From positions 39,397,787 to 39,461,786 of the forward strand of contig OY720346.1 of assembly GCA_963082975.1 (NCBI GenBank): DNA of 64,000 nt, written 5' to 3'. The notes beneath the pieces are model-generated. The model did not search any database. It had not been told where the DNA came from and saw nothing but the letters and a program-made list of their open reading frames with translations. Source of the DNA: Labia minor. Lineage: Eukaryota; Arthropoda; Insecta; Dermaptera; Spongiphoridae. The translations under genes were made by a program, and so were the position numbers. Below are positions 57,801-64,000 of the stretch, piece after piece (positions within the stretch are counted from its first letter, which is position 1; every line of letters begins with the position of its first letter).

Positions 57801-58719
57801 GGACAAATGATTGGATTGACTCTCTTAAGTAATCCCCCATTCATCTCTCACTCTTGAGTCCAACTATCATATATTTTTCTTTTCATATACATATAAGAGA
57901 GTTATTTAAATAGATTTCAAAAAAGAAAACGACCAGATGATAGATGTTTACATATAAGAGAATAGTGTGTAAATAACTAAATTATATCCACTAAATTATA
58001 ATTAATTAATTATATTAACTAAATTATTTAAAATTTAAAATTATAGATTAAACAACAAATTAAAAATATATTCAAATAAATAAATAACATATGGGGTATA
58101 TTATAAATATATAAACAAAGATAATGATTATTTTATACAAAAAAAATGATTATTTTGCAAATAAAATTTTTCCTCTAATATCTATTTTCTATTTAAAAAG
58201 AAAAACTAATAATAAAGGAAATAAAATTAAAAAAAATATATAAGTATATTCATTCTGGTTAATTTCCATGTTTGTTCATAGAAAACAAAATAAGCAATTG
58301 GTAGGTTTTTCTCTGTGGAATTAATTTTATCTTTATAGAAAAACTAAAAGTAAAACAAATGTTGATATCAGGGGTAATTTAATTTGTCTTTTCTTTAGTG
58401 GGTCAGCTTTTGTCTCGTCTCCGAGTTTGTTTTGCTCAATTTCATCCCCCTCCCACATCGTAAGGATCACCACTTTAATATACTAAGAAGTAAAGAAACA
58501 GCCTTTCGGTTTCTAATCTCATTTCACTTCACAATGGTCGGTAAGAAGTAGGGGAAAGGGGAACCATTCGCCTTAAAGATCCCCACCCATTGAAAATAAA
58601 ATTTATTTAAGTATAAACATACTCTATTTTCACTCTCTCATCAAAATTAAATGACTTTTTAAAAAAAAAACTTTTTAATGGACAATTAGGAAACTCTTTC
58701 TCTGTTTTTTTTCCTACAC
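57801..58719. other. AT-rich non-coding stretch
   Basis: Nothing recognised. Confidence 0.5.
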
Positions 58720-58965
58720 CTCTCTCCATTCCCTCCCAACCCATTCTCCTCGCGATCGCTGAAATCAAACGCATCCAACCTAAACGGGCCTTTAAGCTTG
58801 CGGAAAAGATTCTGTTCAAGTTCGATTTCGAAGGACCAGATAAATGGAAAAAGGGAGAGTTGAAAAAGTACGAAGCAAAAGTGGGGAGGCGGGATGTCAG
58901 TGAATTAGAAGGAGAGAGAATGAGAGGGATAAAGAGAATAAAGAAAAAGAAAAAAACAAAATAAA
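58720..58965. other. unassigned coding-like patch
   Basis: Open on both strands. The plus frame reads IAEIKRIQPKRAFKLAEKIL then FKFDFEGPDKWKKGELKKYE, with normal amino-acid balance, and runs to a stop near 58963. The minus frame 58607-58969 starts with a Phe-rich stretch. Neither matches a family I know. It could be an exon or transposon fragment. Confidence 0.25.
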
Positions 58966-59139
58966 GCATCTAACTTTTTTCACAAGTATTTCAAAACTTA
59001 TATATATATATATATATTCAAGCACACGACTTTGGTCAAGTAATACTGAAGCAGAAAAAGGAAGTTTTTAATCGGATGTTCATTAAAAAAAATCTTTTAA
59101 ACTTTATTATAATTATAAACCAAGATATATAATATATAT

Positions 59140-59270
59140 AGATATATCTTATCTTATTATACTAGCAAAAATTGTATATATACCTATATATTTGTATATT
59201 GGAAAATTCACACCATAGATAATTTTTATAAAGAAAAATCGATCATCGCGAAAAATCATCTTTGTTAGTT
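59140..59270 (+). repeat. family D module next to family A
   Basis: TCTTATCTTATTATACTAGC through AAAAATCATCTTTGTTAG, directly before a family A start, as at 37717-37848 (inverted). Confidence 0.6.
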
Positions 59271-59273
59271 TTT

Positions 59274-59868
59274 ACTATTTCGCCAGAGATAGTATTAGTA
59301 TCATGAAAATTTTCGATGTCAAGATTTTGATGTTTTTATACGTTTATACGAGTCATTTTCACTAAGGTTGAGAAAAATGTCTGTCTGTGTGTGTGTGTGT
59401 ATGTATGTATGTAGACAAGATTACGCAAAAACGGTTTAGGTTAAAATAATGAAATTTGGTATACGAGCATTATTCAAAATTCGTAGTTTTCTATCAACTT
59501 TTGAGAAATGTAGCTTAACTGGAAGAAGGTCATTACCTACGTTTTCATTTTTTTTCCTCTAAAGTGACCGTAAAAATAAAGATATATGTTTGATAATTTT
59601 TCACATGATTAAAAATTGTATAAAACTGCTATATATAGAATTTCAGCTTGTTTGAATCTCTGAAAGTACCGGAATTAAATTTTTAACACTGCAAATCACG
59701 CGCCAGCACGTGTCGTGGTGGCATCAACAAAGAGCCAAACACGCGCTGATTTAATAAATATTATTTATTGATTTTAATTTATAATTTAATTAATTAAATG
59801 TAATTTAGATATAATATATGTTATTTTATCCAATTCAAATGCGAGGTAGTCGAGTGGAGACACTCCAG
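59274..59868 (+). mobile_element. Helentron-like family A, best uninterrupted copy
   Basis: About 595 bp. The 5' end ACTATTTCGCCAGAGATAGT can fold. The TGTCTGTCTGTGTGTGTGTG(TATG)n core is at about 59377-59412. The subterminal GCGAGGTAGT is the imperfect complement of the 5' end, followed by the CGAGTGGAGACACTCCAG hairpin. There is no coding. The layout is that described for Helentron-like non-autonomous elements: an asymmetric terminal inverted repeat, a 3' palindrome and a microsatellite core. Confidence 0.75.
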
Positions 59869-61925
59869 TTTATTTCTTAATTTAAAATAAGAATTTTAAT
59901 AATAAAAAAACATATGGCACCGGTCAACGCCGAACAGCGGCTTTCTTAAATTCAAAATATTATAAATAATTTAATAATATTTTGAAATTAATATTATTAA
60001 TTAAATTACGAAATATATACATATTATGTTATATCCACCGCCCATACTTTTCTGTCTTTCAGTGCATTCATAAGTACGTTTAAGGGCTGTATGTTTTGTG
60101 ACTATTTTTATTAAATTATGTTCTTTTAAATTATTTGAAATTGTTTCATATATTTTGTTGTTTATTTATTTTAAATAATAATATTAATGTTAAATTCGTA
60201 GTTCATAAAGAATATTTTTTTTAAAGTACCGAGCGGCGACTCGGTTAAACAGGTACTATATCTATTATGATAATCAACTTGAAGCACGTGTATATATGTA
60301 TAATTAATTTTTCAATTAAAATTTCTTTTATAGTCGATAATCCTTTTATTTTTTAATGATAAGATATTTTAAATTGATTTTCAAGTCAAATTTAAGGAGA
60401 AAATAAATTGTTTTTATCATTAAAAAAAGGTTTTTAACTTAATTGCTAACATTAGAAAAATAAAAATGTACTATATACATTATACTAAATGATAATATAT
60501 GGAAAAGCAATATATGAACCATTAATTATATTCTACTTTGTATTCCTGTCATTTTTTTTTAAAAACAAAAATCAAAATAAATAAAAAACACTAAAATATT
60601 AAAATACCTGAACCCTTCAATGAAAGGTATATATAAGTTTTAGGATGAGATTCGAAACTTGTGAAAGTAGAGGGGATTCGAAAGTTTTTTCTCTCGGGAG
60701 CTCTATTTTATCAATATATTTATAAATCTCAAAATATTTTAATTAACATAAAAAATATTAACGTCATTTAAAAAAAACAACTAAAATTTAATATCTAATA
60801 TAAATATGAATTTGTCATTAAAAAAAATATTTGCATCCCTCTAAGTGATATTTATATAAATGAATTTTTACATTATAATTATCCAATTTTAATTACACAA
60901 ATATATTTATATAAATATATAAATAATAGATTAAACTATAGAGTAAATATTTTTTGTATCTCTTTTATTTCTTCTATTATTTCTGCTTTTGAAATTTAAT
61001 TACAGTTATTTTTTCATAAAAATATATGAATAGATATATATATATAGATTCATTTATTTATTTTTATTTATTTTTCTTTTTTCTTTTTTAATTTTAATCA
61101 AAATTTATCTATATGTGTATTTACATTTATATATAAAAATATATACGTATCATTTAAAGGTTATATTTTTATTTATTAATATTTCGTTTTTGTTTATCTC
61201 TTTTTATTTTTATTTTATTTTATTTTATTTTTTTTTTTTTTTTTTTGTATTTATTTGTGTTGATATTTTGCTTTTTCGTCGACATATGCCAACTAAAGTT
61301 GCAGGACTGTATTATAGAAAATGTAAAAAACAGGAATTAGGAAAAAGTGAACTTGGCTCACTAATTAACATCCGTTGCATTGCATTGAAATTTTGGGTAA
61401 GTAAATAAAACAACTCAATTAGAACCAGAGAGATGGGAAATGGAAATGTGGATGAATAAATTCTTAATTCTTAACCACATTTCTCTCTCTCACTCTTGCT
61501 CTTTCTATATATAAGTATATATATATATATATAAGTTTTTATTTCTCCAAAAAACACTCATATAACGCTGTTGTGTGTTTGTTTATTCTTTATTTCTTAT
61601 AAAATTTTTTTTAAATTTACTTAAACAAAAAAAAAAAAAAAAAAAAAAAAAAACTGCATACATTGCCTCAAAAATTTGCATTTTGGTTAATTTTAAAAAT
61701 GAGTATAACACAAATAAAATTTATATGAAATCCTTCTATATGATAATGAATAAAAAAAAATAATTTTAAAAATATTTTAGGGTCTTTTTATAGATTGTTT
61801 AATAGATTAATACAAAAAAAAAACTATTAGTATTAATAAAAACTATAAAATGAAATAATATTAAAGACATAAAAATCATATAGTATCATGTTATCATTGT
61901 CAAGGCAAGTCAAACCATATATAGC
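59869..61925. other. AT-rich non-coding stretch
   Basis: No gene. A small GC-rich hairpin-like patch lies at 60225-60258 (TACCGAGCGGCGACTCGGT), and a homopolymer A run at about 61627-61652. The frame 61115-61408 is low complexity. Confidence 0.5.
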
Positions 61926-61953
61926 AATACCTCCCTTACTATCGTCGGTCGGT
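61926..61953 (-). repeat. family B 5'-end fragment
   Basis: ATACCTCCCTTACTATCGTC followed by GGTCGGT is the last 28 bp of family B as read on the minus strand. Confidence 0.6.
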
Positions 61954-62007
61954 AATAAAAATTATTAAACATAATATGGTTCAATTATATGAGAGCTTTT
62001 AAATTGA

Positions 62008-62042
62008 AGTACCGGGACCCCGAGCCTCGGCTCGGTACTTAA
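62008..62042. repeat. short GC-rich hairpin
   Basis: AAGTACCG..GAGCCTCGGCTC..CGGTACTT folds on itself. A related short motif lies at 60225-60258 and a looser one at 62096-62120. Its origin is unknown; it may be the end hairpin of a small element. Confidence 0.45.
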
Positions 62043-62582
62043 GTTAAAAAAAATGATTCATTATTATTGGATTTGGCTGGTAATATTAATACCTGGGACA
62101 CCGAGCTCTCGCTCTACCCTTTAAAAAATATTGATACACAATTCTTTAATTATTTATTACAATTATTAAATGTTACACATTTGCATCAATCTGATTAAAA
62201 TTAATGAACTTGTGCTCCTCAATAATACATAAATATATAATATATAGGTACATATATTTTTTTTCTATAGTGTTTTTTTGAAAAACTGTTTAGCGCCCCA
62301 AGTGGTTATAAAACAAACTAAAGACAAAAAAACGTGCTTTGCAGCTTTTCGGAATTAAAAAAGCAAAATTGGCAGTCGTGGGACTGGCCGACAGAAGTGA
62401 AAACTTCTGCGTAAGAAATTTTAAAACAGACGAAATTCGCGCTATTTCACGAGAAAGATGAATTTCATATGCATGTATATATATATAACTTATATATTAT
62501 TTTAAACATATATTTTAAACAAATTTGTAACTTATATTTATATATATATAAATACACAACTTTGTTTAAAATATTGCAATAC

Positions 62583-62733
62583 GAACTGTTTTATAATTCT
62601 TATCTCTAACATAAAATATATATTTATTATGTGAAGTTCATTTCGTATAATTTTGATTATATATGTATATATGAAATGAACTTTACATAATAAATATATA
62701 TTTATATGTTAGAGATAATTTATAAAACAGTTC
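62583..62733. repeat. 151-bp near-perfect palindrome
   Basis: Arms of about 68 bp start GAACTGTTTTATAA and end with its complement. They meet around a short TTTTGATTATATATG spacer. Shared blocks are TATCTCTAACATA and AAGTTCATTTC. There is no coding. Confidence 0.8.
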
Positions 62734-62880
62734 TAATGACAATTCAAATTTCGCGCTCTGTTATAAGAAATTTGAAAGCAGATGGTTTCATGGTGTTGGT
62801 CACGATCACGCGAGTTCTATACTTTTTCCCCATCCCGCAAAAGTGCTCAACGCCGCTAAAGAAGTTTTCACTTCAAAAAT
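62734..62880 (+). repeat. family F repeat end
   Basis: 62805-62880 matches 5491-5575, ending in the GCCGCTAAAGAAG and CACTTC motifs. The GC-rich tandem array of the other copy is absent. The palindrome just upstream may be part of this element. Confidence 0.6.
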
Positions 62881-63266
62881 TATTTAATATTTGGAAATAT
62901 ATCTGACTTATAGAAAAAATGAATATTAATTAAAGAAAGAAATAGTTTTTAAAATATCCTGAATAATATGTAACAATTTTCAAGATAGAAATTTATTACA
63001 ATATTACAATTATTAACTGTTGCATCATTGCATCAATCTGATTAAAATGAATGGAACTTCGGGTACTCAATAATAATAAATAAAATAATATTAATAAATA
63101 TATTGAATAATATTTTATTGAAAAAATATTAAAACTTATAAAACTATCTAAAACTTTATTAATAAAAGAACAATGAATAAATAAATATAGAATAGTAATT
63201 TATTAAAAAGTAAACAATAGATAAAAAGAAAAAAAAATAACAAAATCATTATTTTCATTTTTAAAT

Positions 63267-63345
63267 AACGATTCACCCGGCGAGTTTCGAACCGACGAAA
63301 TCCACTCGTTAAAACATCAGTCCAACCGCTGGACTATATGTATTT
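63267..63345 (-). repeat. tRNA-like SINE head (candidate)
   Basis: The minus strand has TAGTCCAGCGGTTGGACTG (A-box-like) and GGTTCGAAACTCGCC (B-box-like, only slightly changed) with spacing close to a tRNA. The acceptor and anticodon stems do not pair well, so a SINE or decayed tRNA copy is more likely than a working gene. Confidence 0.45.
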
Positions 63346-63369
63346 AGATAAAAAATTGTCATTTTTTTA

Positions 63370-63606
63370 CTGTCTTAGCAGGCAGTATTAAAAATTTTGA
63401 CGTTTTCCATATATAATTTTCAATTAAGAAATTAATAATGAAGCTGTATGTTTCAAGAGATATCATCAATAAAACTTAATTTTTCTTTATAAATACTATA
63501 TCTAGTGTGAATTTGAAAAAAATCGTTAGAGCGGTTTTTGAGAACCAATATATATAGATAAATACATATATACAATTTTAGCTAGCATAATAAGATAAGA
63601 TTAAAT
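63370..63606 (-). repeat. family D-like repeat
   Basis: 63463-63606 matches the D modules at 37717-37848 and 59140-59270. At 63370 an ACTGTCTTAGCAGGCAGTATT hairpin resembles the start of family A, so a related but distinct element is likely. Confidence 0.5.
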
Positions 63607-64000
63607 GAATATGAATTTTTTCTCTTTAAAATTACACTGACTGAATTTCAAAATAAATAAAATGAATTTAAAAAAAGGCATAAAATAAAAAATAAAAATA
63701 TGTACTTAATTCAACTTAATTATACATAAATATTGAAATAATTCTCTCAGAATAAGGATTAGAAATAATTTTGAATGATTGAATTTTTTATTCAAAATTA
63801 ATCAATCTATTTATTTTGTTTATTTAAAATTTAGTATTTATATTAAAATCAATAAACAAAAGTATATTTAAATATTTTTCATTAAATAATTAATAAGTAA
63901 ATAGGAATAATGAATAAATTATTAAATAACTTCCAAAATAGTTGGGAAAATAATATTAAAAAAATAAAATTCTAGAAGAGAAAAAGAGTTTTTTAAAAGT
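63607..64000. other. AT-rich non-coding stretch
   Basis: Nothing recognised. Confidence 0.5.

Noticed and set aside
61115-61763. Small open frames around 61.1-61.8 kb
   Set aside because: They run across poly-T and poly-A tracts and have low-complexity products.
63267-63345. Functional tRNA gene on the minus strand
   Set aside because: A and B boxes are present but acceptor and anticodon stems do not pair.

Overview
This is eukaryotic, very AT-rich, gene-poor nuclear DNA. I see no complete host gene, no operon structure and no rRNA gene or convincing tRNA gene. It is built from transposable elements in a low-complexity A+T background. The element mix is a Ty3/gypsy retrovirus-like element with env, Tc1 and mariner relics, 8-bp-TSD hAT MITEs, Helentron-like elements with GTCY/GT microsatellite cores, and LINE tails. 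This fits an invertebrate, most likely an arthropod; the species cannot be fixed from the sequence alone.

The centrepiece is one complete, apparently young LTR element at 5927-15711 (9785 bp). Its two 913-bp LTRs show no difference that I can find by eye, and a TAAG target duplication flanks it. It has a tRNA-Leu-like primer site, a gag with two CCHC knuckles, a pol in the -1 frame, and an intact env with a furin-type site, fusion-peptide-like segment and C-terminal membrane anchor. A slippery heptamer (CCCAAAA) and a perfect 9-bp hairpin lie at the gag/pol overlap, and a strong splice acceptor lies just before env. Downstream of integrase, Pol carries an additional domain that I recognise as a macro domain of the TARG1/OARD1 type, with both catalytic residues (Lys and Asp) present. 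A long acidic tail ending in an AT-hook-like basic motif follows. An ADP-ribose hydrolase or reader fused to a retroelement Pol is the most remarkable feature of the window.

Left flank (1-5926): AT-rich DNA with two short tandem arrays, a truncated Helentron-like copy, a Helitron-like 3' end, two LINE C-terminal tails, and a repeat with a GC-rich array. Right flank (15712-64000): a decayed Tc1 transposase directly after the 3' LTR, a Tc1-type MITE, three hAT MITEs, a mariner head joined to a gypsy integrase relic, two internally deleted mariners sharing the same deletion, foldback elements, LINE tails on both strands, and at least eight copies of Helentron-like family A and five of family B. 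Nested insertions (hAT MITE in A; B in A at two different sites) give a relative chronology.

Coordinates of diverged repeats are approximate (about 5-20 bp). Family names A, B, D, E and F are mine. Assignments rest on motif recognition by eye; no alignment or search was run.
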